From positions 40,812-104,811 of the forward strand of contig DATJVY010000001.1 of the NCBI GenBank assembly GCA_035501615.1: a stretch of DNA of 64,000 bases, written 5' to 3'. A program made the translations under genes and the position numbers. Source of the stretch: RPRB01 sp035501615. Its GTDB lineage: Bacteria; Myxococcota; Myxococcia; Myxococcales; Myxococcaceae. The notes under the pieces were generated by a model, which searched no databases, was not told the origin of the DNA, and was given only the letters and a program-made list of their open reading frames with translations. This document shows positions 19,454 to 27,941 of the stretch, piece by piece; position 1 is the stretch's first letter; every line of letters begins with the position of its first letter.

Positions 19454-20568
19454 GAGAGCTGAAGGACATCGTCGTCGGCTGGGCGGACCTCCGCCGCCAG
19501 GGAGCCGAGGTGGTGCTCGCCACGGTGGTGGCGACGAGCGGATCGACCTACCGGCGACCGGGTGCGCGGCTTCTCCTTTCTGCCGAGCGGTGGATCGCGG
19601 GGGGCATCAGTGGCGGCTGTCTGGAGCGCGATGTGCTCAGCAAGGCGTGGTGGCGCACCCGTGAGGGCCCGGTTGTTGTCACGTACGACTCGACCTCGGC
19701 GGACGACGAGGAGACGTGGACGTTCGGGCTCGGCTGCAATGGGCGGGTGGACGTCCTTCTCGAGCGGCTCCCGACGAGCGGTGAAACCCACCCGGTGGAC
19801 TTCATTGCCCGGTGTCTCGAAGGGCGCCGAACCGGAGTGATGGCCACGGTTTTCCGCGGTGCACCGGAGACGATGGGGCGGCGGCTGCTCCTTGACGGGG
19901 ACGGCATTCGCTCAGATCTTCCCGCCGGACCGTTCCGCGACCGTCTGGCCGCCGAGGCCGCGGTCGTCACCGGCGAGGGGAAGACGCGGACGGCAGATCT
20001 TGCGACGGCTTCGGGTGTTTCCGGAGTGCTCCTGGAGGTCATTCGCCCTCCGCGTTCTCTCGTGGTCTTCGGGGCCGGCCAGGACGCTGTCCCGCTGGTG
20101 AGGCTCGCGACGACACTCGGCTTCCACCTGACGGTGGTGTCAAACACCTCCGGTGGAGCTCCTCCCGATCTCTTCCAGGAGGCCACCATTCGGCTCACTG
20201 CCAGTCCAAAGGTCATCGCCGACAAGCTGGTCCTCGAGCGGGACGCTGCCGTCGTGATCATGACCCACAACGTCGGGCACGACCGGGGGTACCTCCGGTT
20301 CGCGCTCGAGTCAGGTTGCGGCTACGTGGGCGTGCTCGGCCCTCGCTCGCGGACGGAGCGACTGCTCTCCGAGCTTGCAGAGCGAGGCTTCGAGCCGAGC
20401 GCCGCGCAGCGCGCCTTGCTGTATACCCCGGTCGGGCTGAACCTAGGTGCGGACCAGCCAGAGGACATCGCGCTCTCGATCCTCGCCGAGATTCAGGCGG
20501 CGCTCAGCGGCTCGGACGCGCGCAGCCTGCGGCTTCTTCCAGGCCCCATTCACCCACGCGGAGTTTGA
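19450..20568 (+). CDS. Second XdhC/CoxI-family maturation protein
   Basis: This 372-residue protein starts at GTG 19450, which overlaps the DUF2182 stop (GTGA). The N-terminal XdhC/CoxI domain reads VVATSGSTYRRPGARLLL, then GGISGGCLERDV. The C-terminal Rossmann domain has LVVFGAGQDAVPLVRLA and VIMTHNVGHDRGYL, and ends GLNLGADQPEDIALSILAEI. This is the complete two-domain form, longer than the YHS-fused paralog upstream. Members chaperone sulfurated molybdenum cofactor into the enzyme, and paired copies occur in cox clusters (CoxF/CoxI). A dispersed palindrome is translated in frame as VVSNTSGGAPP, just after the second strand of the Rossmann fold. It is the last gene of the operon. Confidence 0.85.
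   Translation: MRELKDIVVGWADLRRQGAEVVLATVVATSGSTYRRPGARLLLSAERWIAGGISGGCLERDVLSKAWWRTREGPVVVTYDSTSADDEETWTFGLGCNGRVDVLLERLPTSGETHPVDFIARCLEGRRTGVMATVFRGAPETMGRRLLLDGDGIRSDLPAGPFRDRLAAEAAVVTGEGKTRTADLATASGVSGVLLEVIRPPRSLVVFGAGQDAVPLVRLATTLGFHLTVVSNTSGGAPPDLFQEATIRLTASPKVIADKLVLERDAAVVIMTHNVGHDRGYLRFALESGCGYVGVLGPRSRTERLLSELAERGFEPSAAQRALLYTPVGLNLGADQPEDIALSILAEIQAALSGSDARSLRLLPGPIHPRGV
20136..20148. repeat. REP-like palindrome core inside the second xdhC, translated in frame
   Basis: GGTGTCAAACACC is a perfect inverted repeat. Outside this core the consensus AA/TT ends are lost (GT...TC). Its S-N-T translation lies in a surface-loop position of the Rossmann domain. Confidence 0.7.
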
Positions 20569-21492
20569 CTAGGCCGCGAGCTGCCCAGGCGGAACACCTG
20601 GCCAGACGATCGGTCGGAACGCTTGTTCCGGGAAGCTCGCGCCGAATTCCCAGCGCTTCCATCGGACCGCCGCCTCACGGAATGCCGCCGCAAATCCTCG
20701 ATACCGCTCAAGATACTCCACCAGGAGCGCCCGAATGGTCGTGTGACACCGTGGGCCCCTCGATGGTTTGCGCCATCGCGCGCGGCGATGAGGATTCTGT
20801 CTGAGCACACCGTCACGTCCGAGGACACGAGCAAACGACCTTGCCGCCTGGGCCTCGAACTCACGTGTGGCGTCTCTCAGGAACCGCCTCATCGCCTCGA
20901 GTGGCTGCAGGTTCTCGATCGGCAGCGGGGCGAGCTCGAGCGTCTCGGACTCGGCCCACTCGTCGCCGAACTTGGAGCGGCTGCTCAGGGAAGAGCCGGA
21001 CTTCGCTCGCCGAGTCCAGTTGAACCATCGAAAGGACCTGGGCCTCCGGTCCCACAGCATCGAGAGCGAGCTCAGCCCTGGCCACTCCACGCAGCGACGG
21101 ACCAGTCCTTCCTTCACCCCATGCGCCAGAATGTATCGGACGCGATCGAGCAGGGCGGCCTCGTCGAGAACGGGCGCGGCGGAGTACCTGCGCTCCCAGA
21201 AGCGTCCATGCCACCGGACCAGAGCGCCGAGCTTCTTCGAGATGTTGGTGAGGAGGTGCTGCATGAACCGAGGCAGATTCCCGGCAGGCGCCCGAACAAG
21301 CAGATGGAGGTGATTCGAGGCGAACGCGAAGACGAACACCTCGACGCCAGTGAGCCGTGCCGCTCTCGCCAGTACACCGCCCAGGACCTCCGTCGTCTCG
21401 TTTGACGGACGCATCAGCAGTCGGCGCTGAAAGCAGCGAACCGTCACGAAGTAGATCTCCTCCGGTAGGAACATCCTCAGTGGCCAGCCCAT
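20569..21492 (-). CDS. REP-associated tyrosine transposase (RAYT, Y1/HUH)
   Basis: This 307-residue protein belongs to the IS200/IS605-related RAYT group. The HUH motif is H61-L62-H63 in ASNHLHLLVRA. It is followed by the long helix FMQHLLTNISKKLG and the block GRFWERRYSAAPV...RVRYILAHGVKEGLV, close to the family pattern ending YIxxNPVxAGLV. It cleaves single-stranded REP hairpins through a tyrosine near this block. The C-terminal half (about 160-307) is unusually long and basic. The ATG at 21490-21492 has AAAGGGGGG upstream. It has no partner orfB and no clear terminal repeats, as expected for a domesticated, single-copy RAYT. A REP palindrome lies 65 nt upstream. Its stop abuts the xdhC stop. 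Confidence 0.85.
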   Translation of the reverse strand: MGWPLRMFLPEEIYFVTVRCFQRRLLMRPSNETTEVLGGVLARAARLTGVEVFVFAFASNHLHLLVRAPAGNLPRFMQHLLTNISKKLGALVRWHGRFWERRYSAAPVLDEAALLDRVRYILAHGVKEGLVRRCVEWPGLSSLSMLWDRRPRSFRWFNWTRRAKSGSSLSSRSKFGDEWAESETLELAPLPIENLQPLEAMRRFLRDATREFEAQAARSFARVLGRDGVLRQNPHRRARWRKPSRGPRCHTTIRALLVEYLERYRGFAAAFREAAVRWKRWEFGASFPEQAFRPIVWPGVPPGQLAA

Positions 21493-21557
21493 GGTGCGCC
21501 CCCCTTTGGATGGGACCCGAAGCACGGGGCGGGCCAAGTCCGAGCGATCACCCCAAG

Positions 21558-21574
21558 AAGGTGTTTGACACCTC
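21558..21574. repeat. REP-like palindrome just upstream of the RAYT gene
   Basis: AAGGTGTTTGACACCTC is one base from consensus. It is followed by degraded arms (GGGGACACTTCCCCAAGGGGAACACCTCC, in part), which suggest an old pair. Location beside the transposase is the classic RAYT-REP arrangement. Confidence 0.8.
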
Positions 21575-21637
21575 CCCAAGGGGACACTTCCCCAAGGGGA
21601 ACACCTCCCTCGGCCATTTCCTTCGAGGACACGTCCC

Positions 21638-23056
21638 TCAGCGAGGGCCGGCCTTCAGTACTCCGCCGATCTCCTCGTACAGGTAGATGGCGCTCTTCAC
21701 CGCCTTCTCCCAGTCCCCGAGGTGGAGGCTCTCGTTCTCCGAGTGCGCGTTGGTGTACGGATCCTCGACACCGATCAGCAGCGCCGGCACTCCTCCCAGC
21801 TCGCGGGCGAACGGCTCGACGAACGGGATGCTCCCTCCGCACCCGATCGTCACCGGGTCCACCCCGTATCCCCGTTTCAGCGCCCGGAACGCCGCCTGGA
21901 AAGCGGGGTGGCTCGAGTCGGTGTACCACCAGCCTGCGCTGTCGTCGGTGTGGACCTCCACCTCGAGCCCCCACGGGGCCGCCTTCTTCAGCGCCTCGAC
22001 CAGCCGCCGCTTCACATCCTGCGGATCCAAGTCGGGTACCAGGCGGATGCCGACCCGCGCCCAGGCCGAATCACAGATGATGTTCCGCGCGTCCTTCCGG
22101 CTGCTCGCCTGAAAGGCGTTGACCGCCAGCGACGGCTGCCGCCAGTTCATCTCCCAGGGATGCGTCCCGTGCCCGAGGAGCTCGACGCCCGGGAGCAGCC
22201 CGGCCTGCTTGCGGAAGTGGGCCTCGTCCCCCGGCAGCGAGGCGATGCTCCTGCGCTCGGCCTCGGTGAGCGGCTTCACCTTCTCGCGGATCCCCGGGAT
22301 GGCGATCGATCCGTCGGGGTTCGTGAGCGAGGCGAGCATCCGGCAGAGGCCCATCACCGGATCGGGCACCGGCCCACCCCACATGCCCGAGTGCACCGAC
22401 TGCTTCAGCGAACGGACCTCCACGCTGATCACCACGATCCCCCGCAGCGCGGTGGTGATCGAGGGGAGCCCGGTGTCGAAGTTGCTCGTGTCGGTGAGGA
22501 CGATGGCGTCCGCCTGGAGAAGCTTGGCGTTCTTCTTGAGGAAGGCCGTGAGGTGACCCGAGCCGACTTCCTCCTCGCCCTCGACGACGATCTTCACGTT
22601 CAGCGGCAGCCCTCCCCCGCCCTTCCGCCAGGACTCGACCGCCGAGGTGTGGACGACGATGCCTGCCTTGTCGTCCGCCGCGCCACGCCCATAGAGGCGC
22701 GGAGCGTCGTCGGGAGGCCCCTTCCGCTGCACGGGCTCGAACGGCGGACTGGCCCAGGCCTCTTCGTCACCCGCCGGCTGCACGTCGTGGTGGGCGTACA
22801 GTAGGAGCGTCGGCTTGCCGGGCGCCTCGAGGATCTCCCCGTACACGTAGGGATGAGCGCCCTCGACCTCGAGCAGCTGCACGCGGGAGAACCCGCGCTC
22901 GCGGAGGAGGCTGGCGGTGGCCTCGGCACTGGCTCGGACCTTGGCGGGGTCGAACCCCGGGAAGGACACCGAGGGGATGCGGACCAGCTTCTTGAGGTCG
23001 TCCAGATAGCCGTCGCGGTGGGCGGCGAAGTGCTTCAGGGCTTGGTCGGTGGCCAT
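21638..23056 (-). CDS. M20-family metallodipeptidase
   Basis: This 472-residue protein is an M20 dipeptidase of the CNDP/ArgE group. The di-zinc site is visible: H89-H90-D91 in LLYAHHDVQP, DD at 128-129 in GRGAADDKAG, the catalytic E161-E163 in VVEGEEEVGSG, and a C-terminal NAHSENE. A dimerisation domain sits between about 200 and 320 (HSGMWGGPVPDP). No signal peptide is visible, so it should be cytosolic. It hydrolyses dipeptides or related amides, with substrate unknown. The ATG at 23054-23056 was chosen because AAGGAAG lies about 5 nt upstream; longer frames lack a site. It is divergent from the ATPase gene, 79 nt away. Confidence 0.88.
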   Translation of the reverse strand: MATDQALKHFAAHRDGYLDDLKKLVRIPSVSFPGFDPAKVRASAEATASLLRERGFSRVQLLEVEGAHPYVYGEILEAPGKPTLLLYAHHDVQPAGDEEAWASPPFEPVQRKGPPDDAPRLYGRGAADDKAGIVVHTSAVESWRKGGGGLPLNVKIVVEGEEEVGSGHLTAFLKKNAKLLQADAIVLTDTSNFDTGLPSITTALRGIVVISVEVRSLKQSVHSGMWGGPVPDPVMGLCRMLASLTNPDGSIAIPGIREKVKPLTEAERRSIASLPGDEAHFRKQAGLLPGVELLGHGTHPWEMNWRQPSLAVNAFQASSRKDARNIICDSAWARVGIRLVPDLDPQDVKRRLVEALKKAAPWGLEVEVHTDDSAGWWYTDSSHPAFQAAFRALKRGYGVDPVTIGCGGSIPFVEPFARELGGVPALLIGVEDPYTNAHSENESLHLGDWEKAVKSAIYLYEEIGGVLKAGPR

Positions 23057-23135
23057 GACTTCCTTGCTCCTTACCATTGCTCCAACCCCCGAGCCTGCAC
23101 TGGAGTGCAGCGGGGGCAAGAGCCCAGGAGGTCCG

Positions 23136-25553
23136 ATGCAGGACTACGAGAAGCTGGGGGTCTTCTACCTGGGGCGCCGCTGGGACCCGAAGGCTCGGAA
23201 GACGCTCCCCGAGCCCCTGCTCTACGACTCGAAGGACCTGACCACCCACGGGGTCTGCGTGGGGATGACAGGAAGCGGCAAGACCGGCCTCTGCATCGGA
23301 CTCCTCGAGGAAGCGGCCATCGACGGCATCCCTGCCCTGGCCATCGACCCGAAGGGGGATCTCGCCAACCTGGCCCTGACCTTCCCCTCGCTGTCTCCGG
23401 AGGAGTTCCTGCCCTGGGTCGACCGGGACGAGGCCGCGAAGCAGGGGCTCACCCCCGAGCAGCTCGCGGAGAGAACCGCCGACGCCTGGAAGAAGGGACT
23501 CGCCGAATGGGACGAGGATGGCGAGCGCATCACCCGGTTCCGCACGGCCTGCGAGGTCGCCATCTACACCCCGGCGAGCAAGGCTGGCCGTCCACTGGCG
23601 CTGCTCCGGACACTCACCGCCCCGCCGCAGGCGGTGCTCGAGGACGAGGAGGCGCTGCGGGCCCGCGTCCAGGGGGCGGTCTCTGGCGTGCTCGCCCTGG
23701 CCGGAATCGAGTCGGACCCGATGCAGGGACGCGAGCACATCCTTCTCTCCCAGATCGTCCAGCGCGCGTGGACCGCGGGGAAGGACGTCGACCTGGCGGG
23801 GCTCATCGAGGGCGTACAGCGCCCGCCCTTTGACAAGGTCGGAGTCCTCGACCTCGAGTCGTTCTACCCGGCGAAGGACCGGGCCGGGCTCGTGCTCGCG
23901 CTCAACAACGTACTCGCCTCGCCAGGCGCAGCGGCCTGGGCGGAGGGCGAGCCGCTCGACGTCCAGAAGCTGCTCTGGACAGCCGCCGGAAAGCCGCGCA
24001 TCGCGGTGCTGTCCATCGCGCACCTCTCGGACGCTCAGCGGATGTTCTTCGTCACCACGCTGCTCGGCGAGGTGTTGGCCTGGATGCGGACCCAGTCCGG
24101 AACCAGCTCGCTGCGCGCGCTGGTCTACATGGACGAGATCTTCGGGTACTTCCCGCCGAGCGCCGCGCCGCCGTCGAAGCTCCCGATGCTCACCCTCCTC
24201 AAGCAGGCGCGTGCCTTCGGGGTGGGCGTGCTGCTGGCGACCCAGAACCCGGTGGACCTCGACTACAAGGGGCTCGCGAACGCCGGCACCTGGTTCATCG
24301 GCCGGCTGCAGACCGAGCGCGACAAGCTTCGTGTGCTGGACGGGCTCCAGGGGGCGATGGACGCGGCGAGCCACGCCTTCGACCGCCAGGAGATGGATCG
24401 GCTGCTCTCGGGGCTCGGCGCGCGGGTGTTCCTGCTCAACGACGTACACGAGGACGCGCCCGAGCTGTTCCAGACCCGCTGGACGCTCTCGTACCTGCGG
24501 GGGCCGCTGGACCGCGAGCAGATCAAGCTGCTGAGCGAGAAACAGGGGGGCACGGCGGCGGCCGCGAGTCCCGGCGAGGCTTCGAGGGCGAGGCCTGCCC
24601 CGGCCGGCCGGAGGCCCGTGCTCCCGTCTGGAGTTTCGGAGGGCTTCCTCCCCGCGACCCCGGGAGGCGGGGCGCTGGCCTATCGCCCGGCGGTCCTCGG
24701 GCAGGCCCGACTGCACTACGTGGACAAGAAGTCGGCGGTGGACACCTGGCTCACGGTCGCGCTGCTCGCGCCGGTGGACGGCGCGGCGGTTCGCTGGGAC
24801 AAGGCCGAGGAGCTTCCCGGCGATGCCAGCACGCGTCTGGGCAGCGGGCCCGCCGAGGGATCCAGCTTCGAGGACGCTCCGGCGTCGGTGACCAACTCCG
24901 GGGCGTGGGCCGAGTGGAAGAAGTCGCTCGCCGCGGCACTCTACCAGTCGAGGCCGCTGAAGCTGTTTCGCTGTGACGCGCTGGACGCGGTCTCGACCGC
25001 GGGAGAATCGCTGGCCGAGTTCAAGGCTCGCCTCGTTCACTCGGGTCGCGAGCAGCGGGACGCCGATGTCGAGGCGCTGCGCAAGCGATGGGCGCCGAAG
25101 CTCCAGACGCTCCAGAATGCCGTTCAGCGCGCCCAGAAGGCGCTGGCAGATCAGCAGTCGCAGGCGTCCGGGCAGACGCTCGACACGGTCGTGACACTGG
25201 GCACGACGCTCCTGGGCGCGTTCCTCGGGCGAAAGACGCTGAGCGTCACCAACCTCAACCGGGCCCGGACGGCGCTGCGGAGCGGGAGCCGTACGGTGAA
25301 GGAGCGCCAGGACGTGGGCACTGCCGAGCAGCAGCTCGAGACGGCGAAGAAGCAGCTCGCCGACGCCGAGGTCGAGTTCCAGGAGGAGGCCCAGAAGCTC
25401 GCGGTCTCGGCCGCCCCCGAGACCGTGGGCGTCGCGGAGTTCAGCATTCCGCCGCGCAAGTCGGACATCGCCGTGGGAAACCTCCTCCTTGCCTGGATCC
25501 CCTGGCGCACCGGACCGGACGGCGTCCCCGCCCCGGCCTCCGCCCTCGGGTGA
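23136..25553 (+). CDS. HerA/VirB4-like DUF87 ATPase with C-terminal coiled coil
   Basis: This 805-residue protein starts at ATG 23136 with AGGAGG 5 nt before it. Walker A is GMTGSGKT (43-50). Walker B is LVYMDEIFGYFPP (about 358-370). LLATQNPVDLDYKG is a sensor-like strand, as in HerA-FtsK translocases. After a Pro/Ala-rich linker near 500-535 the C-terminal part holds a long coiled coil (about 640-780: ALRKRWAPKLQTLQNAVQRAQKAL and later EQQLETAKKQLADAEVEFQEEA). Similar single-gene ATP-binding proteins occur widely with unknown function. No nuclease (NurA) gene is adjacent. A DNA- or protein-translocating role is inferred from the fold. Confidence 0.75.
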   Translation: MQDYEKLGVFYLGRRWDPKARKTLPEPLLYDSKDLTTHGVCVGMTGSGKTGLCIGLLEEAAIDGIPALAIDPKGDLANLALTFPSLSPEEFLPWVDRDEAAKQGLTPEQLAERTADAWKKGLAEWDEDGERITRFRTACEVAIYTPASKAGRPLALLRTLTAPPQAVLEDEEALRARVQGAVSGVLALAGIESDPMQGREHILLSQIVQRAWTAGKDVDLAGLIEGVQRPPFDKVGVLDLESFYPAKDRAGLVLALNNVLASPGAAAWAEGEPLDVQKLLWTAAGKPRIAVLSIAHLSDAQRMFFVTTLLGEVLAWMRTQSGTSSLRALVYMDEIFGYFPPSAAPPSKLPMLTLLKQARAFGVGVLLATQNPVDLDYKGLANAGTWFIGRLQTERDKLRVLDGLQGAMDAASHAFDRQEMDRLLSGLGARVFLLNDVHEDAPELFQTRWTLSYLRGPLDREQIKLLSEKQGGTAAAASPGEASRARPAPAGRRPVLPSGVSEGFLPATPGGGALAYRPAVLGQARLHYVDKKSAVDTWLTVALLAPVDGAAVRWDKAEELPGDASTRLGSGPAEGSSFEDAPASVTNSGAWAEWKKSLAAALYQSRPLKLFRCDALDAVSTAGESLAEFKARLVHSGREQRDADVEALRKRWAPKLQTLQNAVQRAQKALADQQSQASGQTLDTVVTLGTTLLGAFLGRKTLSVTNLNRARTALRSGSRTVKERQDVGTAEQQLETAKKQLADAEVEFQEEAQKLAVSAAPETVGVAEFSIPPRKSDIAVGNLLLAWIPWRTGPDGVPAPASALG

Positions 25554-25562
25554 GCCGGGCCG

Positions 25563-25624
25563 CGGAAAGTGTCCGGCGGAAGTGTCGCCGCGGAAAGTGT
25601 CCCGCGGAAAGTGTCAAACACCTT
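25563..25624. repeat. 14-bp tandem repeat (4 units) running into a REP-like palindrome
   Basis: The unit CGGAAAGTGTC plus a 3-nt spacer starts at 25563, 25577, 25591 and 25605, an exact 14-nt period (the second unit has lost one A and gained one spacer base). The fourth unit continues into AAAGTGTCAAACACCTT (25608-25624), a palindrome copy with one arm mismatch. The left arm has apparently been amplified in tandem. Confidence 0.85.
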
Positions 25625-25757
25625 CGAGGCCCCTTCGAGTCCTCGTTCAGGGCCTCTCGCCGCCCCTCGCCACCCACCAGCGTCCGGGAGGGCTATCGGG
25701 AAACGCGTATGCCCCACCACGGTCCAAAGCACTTCGAGACCAGGGGCTTAGGCGTGA

Positions 25758-25795
25758 CGGTGTCAAACACCGGGGTCAAAGGTGTCAAACACCTT
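25758..25795. repeat. REP-like palindrome pair, 21 nt apart
   Basis: CGGTGTCAAACACCG (25758-25772) and AAGGTGTCAAACACCTT (25779-25795) are both perfect inverted repeats. Equivalent bases are spaced exactly 21 nt. The RNA methylase gene reads through the second copy and uses the TGA of the first as its stop. Confidence 0.88.
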
Positions 25796-26929
25796 CGGTG
25801 TCCCTTCGGGGTCCCAGACGCCGAGGACTACCGGGATTCCGCCGTTGACCAGACGGTGAACTTGGTCCGGCGCTCGGCCCCCCGCGCGCAGAAGTCGGTC
25901 CGGATCGTCCACCAGCAGCGCCCACCTCCATGTTCCGAAGCGCCCTCGAAGCGTCGTCGCCAGCGACGTATCGAATACCTCGAGGCCGTGACGGACGCCC
26001 ACGCGCAGCCCGTACGGGAGGTTGCCCACGATGAGCCCGGGCGTGAGAAGCCCGGGAGCGACATTGGACACGTCGAGGCGCTCGAGGCGGAGCTCCTCGA
26101 GCACCCCCGCCCGGCGAGCATTGCGCCGGGCCGTCCCGAGGGCACCCGCGTTCAGGTCCGTTCCCACAATGGGCGCACGAGCGTGCGCCCGGACCTGCGC
26201 CCGAAGCCGCTCGCGGCGCCCGGCCCAGTCGACCCTTGCCGCCTCGGGCCAGCGCTCCGCTGCGAAGCTCCGCCCGAGCCCCGGCGCGACCCCCCGAGCA
26301 ACGAGCGCAGCCTCGATGACGAGCGTCCCGGAACCGCAGACCGGGTCCCAGACCGGCCGGTCCGTCCGGTGCCCCGAGAGCACGAGCACACCCGCCGCCA
26401 AGGTCTCGCGCAGCGGCGCGCGTGACACCTCCTGGCGCCATCCGCGCCGGTGGAGCAGCGTCCCACCCACGTCCGCCGAGAGCGCCGCCACCCCCTCGGC
26501 AACCCGGAGCACCAGGCGAGGGACACCTCCCTCCCGGTCGTCTCCGCTGGCCCGGGACACGGGACGACCCCAGAGGCGGGCAAGCCGCCCCGGAAGCACG
26601 GCCCCTGCAGGCGCTCCCGAGGTGCGGACCGTCAGCTCGATCATCACCCGTCCCCCCGGCGCGGCGAGCCCCTCCAGCGTGACGGACTGCAGATACCTCT
26701 CGACGTCACTCCAGCGTCGCACGGGCGTCTCGATCAGGCGGAGCAGCACTCGCTCTGCCACCCGAAGAACGAGCACCGCCTGCGCGTGTACTCCTGGCGG
26801 TCCCTCCAGCTCGACGCCGCCGGCGACCCGCTTCACCCGGCCCAACGAGCCCGCCTCGATCTCGAGCACCCCCTCGAGGCCCGGGAGACACTGGACGAAC
26901 ACTCGCTCGACCTCACCCGGTTGGCCCAT
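25763..26929 (-). CDS. THUMP/RlmL-like RNA methylase
   Basis: This 388-residue protein starts with a domain typical of the UPF0020 RNA methylases (EVERVFVQCLPGLEGVLEIE). The C-terminal class I methyltransferase has DPVCGSGTLVIEAALVA (SAM motif), GTDLNAGALGTARRNARRAG and the catalytic GNLPYG, the (D/N)PPY-type motif of N2-guanine methylases. The likely target is a guanine in rRNA or tRNA. I chose ATG at 26927-26929; a GTG at 26959 would add ten residues and nearly touch the divergent reductase gene. The C-terminus is odd: the last residues, PKVFDTFDPGV, are translated from two dispersed palindromes, and the stop TGA at 25763-25765 lies in one of them. Confidence 0.8.
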   Translation of the reverse strand: MGQPGEVERVFVQCLPGLEGVLEIEAGSLGRVKRVAGGVELEGPPGVHAQAVLVLRVAERVLLRLIETPVRRWSDVERYLQSVTLEGLAAPGGRVMIELTVRTSGAPAGAVLPGRLARLWGRPVSRASGDDREGGVPRLVLRVAEGVAALSADVGGTLLHRRGWRQEVSRAPLRETLAAGVLVLSGHRTDRPVWDPVCGSGTLVIEAALVARGVAPGLGRSFAAERWPEAARVDWAGRRERLRAQVRAHARAPIVGTDLNAGALGTARRNARRAGVLEELRLERLDVSNVAPGLLTPGLIVGNLPYGLRVGVRHGLEVFDTSLATTLRGRFGTWRWALLVDDPDRLLRAGGRAPDQVHRLVNGGIPVVLGVWDPEGTPKVFDTFDPGV

Positions 26930-26961
26930 CCCCGGTCGCCCCGTTATGCGAGCATCCACGC

Positions 26962-27828
26962 GTGCCGCCCGAACGCACCAAGCCCCAGACCTTCGAGGTC
27001 GTCGTCACCGCGGTCATCCGCGAGACCGCAGACACCGTCACCCTGATGCTCGACGCGCCCGAGATTCCCCCTTATCGCGCCGGGCAGTTCCTGACGATCG
27101 ATCCTCACGTGTTTCCGGTCCTCGCCGCGCAGATCGCCTATCTCGAGCATCTGAAGGGCGGCAAGAAGGAGCTGGTGCGGGCCTACTCCATGGCCTCCGC
27201 GCCGCACGAGCCGCTCGCAATCACCATCAAGGAGGAGCCCTACCGGCCCGGCGACCTGCATGCGCCGCTGCTCTCTCCCCTCCTGGTCCACGCCACGCCG
27301 GTCGGAGCACGGTTTTCCGTCGTCGGCTTCACCGGCCCCTACACCCTGCCGCCGGACATCGAGCAGCGGACCGACCACGTCGTCCACCTGGTCGCCGGCT
27401 CGGGCGTGGTTCCGAACTTCAGCATCGTGAAGGACTCGCTCCGCAACCACCCCAAACTCCGGCACACCTTCATCGATACCAACAAGACCTGGGACGACAT
27501 CATCTTCCGCGAGGGACTGCAGCGCCTCGTCACCGAGCACCCCGGTCGGCTCCGGCTCGTGCACACCCTGACCCGCCAGAGCGACCTCGCCGGGCTGCCA
27601 CCTGGCGTTCGCCAGGGGCGCCTCACCGCCGAGCTGCTCCGCGAGCTCATCCCGGACAGCGGCACAGCACTCGCCTACCTCTGTGGGCCGGCGATCGCCT
27701 CCTGGGAGAGGAAGAAGGCACTCGAGGCCGGTACTGCTCCAACCCCCCGCTTCCTCGAGTCCACCATCGCGAATCTCCAGTCGGTGGGCTTCACCCCCGC
27801 GCGCATCAAGCGCGAGGCCTACGGCTAG
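26962..27828 (+). CDS. FNR-like flavin oxidoreductase
   Basis: This 288-residue protein has the ferredoxin-NADP reductase fold. The FAD domain has the motif RAYSMASAP (about 74-82) after a PPYRAGQFLTI strand. The pyridine nucleotide domain has HLVAGSGVVPNFSIV (about 141-155) and a closing AYLCGPAIASWE. It lacks the C-terminal 2Fe-2S ferredoxin domain found in oxygenase reductases, so it presumably works with a separate electron carrier. The GTG start at 26962 lies only 32 nt from the divergent methylase start, and no strong ribosome site is visible. There is no oxygenase or ferredoxin partner nearby, so the physiological acceptor is unknown. Confidence 0.75.
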   Translation: MPPERTKPQTFEVVVTAVIRETADTVTLMLDAPEIPPYRAGQFLTIDPHVFPVLAAQIAYLEHLKGGKKELVRAYSMASAPHEPLAITIKEEPYRPGDLHAPLLSPLLVHATPVGARFSVVGFTGPYTLPPDIEQRTDHVVHLVAGSGVVPNFSIVKDSLRNHPKLRHTFIDTNKTWDDIIFREGLQRLVTEHPGRLRLVHTLTRQSDLAGLPPGVRQGRLTAELLRELIPDSGTALAYLCGPAIASWERKKALEAGTAPTPRFLESTIANLQSVGFTPARIKREAYG

Positions 27829-27903
27829 AGCCTCCGGATCCGGCCCGTGGTCTTCACCGAAATCCCTCGTCCGAAGGCGGACATGGCACCGATCCCGTCG
27901 CGG

Positions 27904-27941
27904 AAGGTGTCAAACACCTCCGAGGAGGTGTCAAACACCTT
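27904..27941. repeat. REP-like palindrome pair, 21 nt apart
   Basis: AAGGTGTCAAACACCTC (27904-27920) and GAGGTGTCAAACACCTT (27925-27941) differ from consensus at one end base each. Their 21-nt spacing is the same as in the pair at 25758. The second copy supplies the TGA stop of the minus-strand methyltransferase gene. Confidence 0.88.

Noticed and set aside
20569..21580. Complete insertion sequence around the transposase
   Set aside because: No terminal inverted repeats, target duplication or orfB can be seen, and the gene abuts xdhC by its stop. It is a single-gene RAYT, not an IS.
25563..25624. CRISPR-like or iteron-like array (14-bp period)
   Set aside because: Four units with 3-nt spacers are too short and too similar for CRISPR. 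No replication or cas gene is near. It is best explained as tandem amplification of a REP arm.
26417..26430. GTGACACCTCC resembling a REP arm in the RNA methylase gene
   Set aside because: Only a half-site with no opposing arm, in conserved coding sequence (REVSRAPLRE region).
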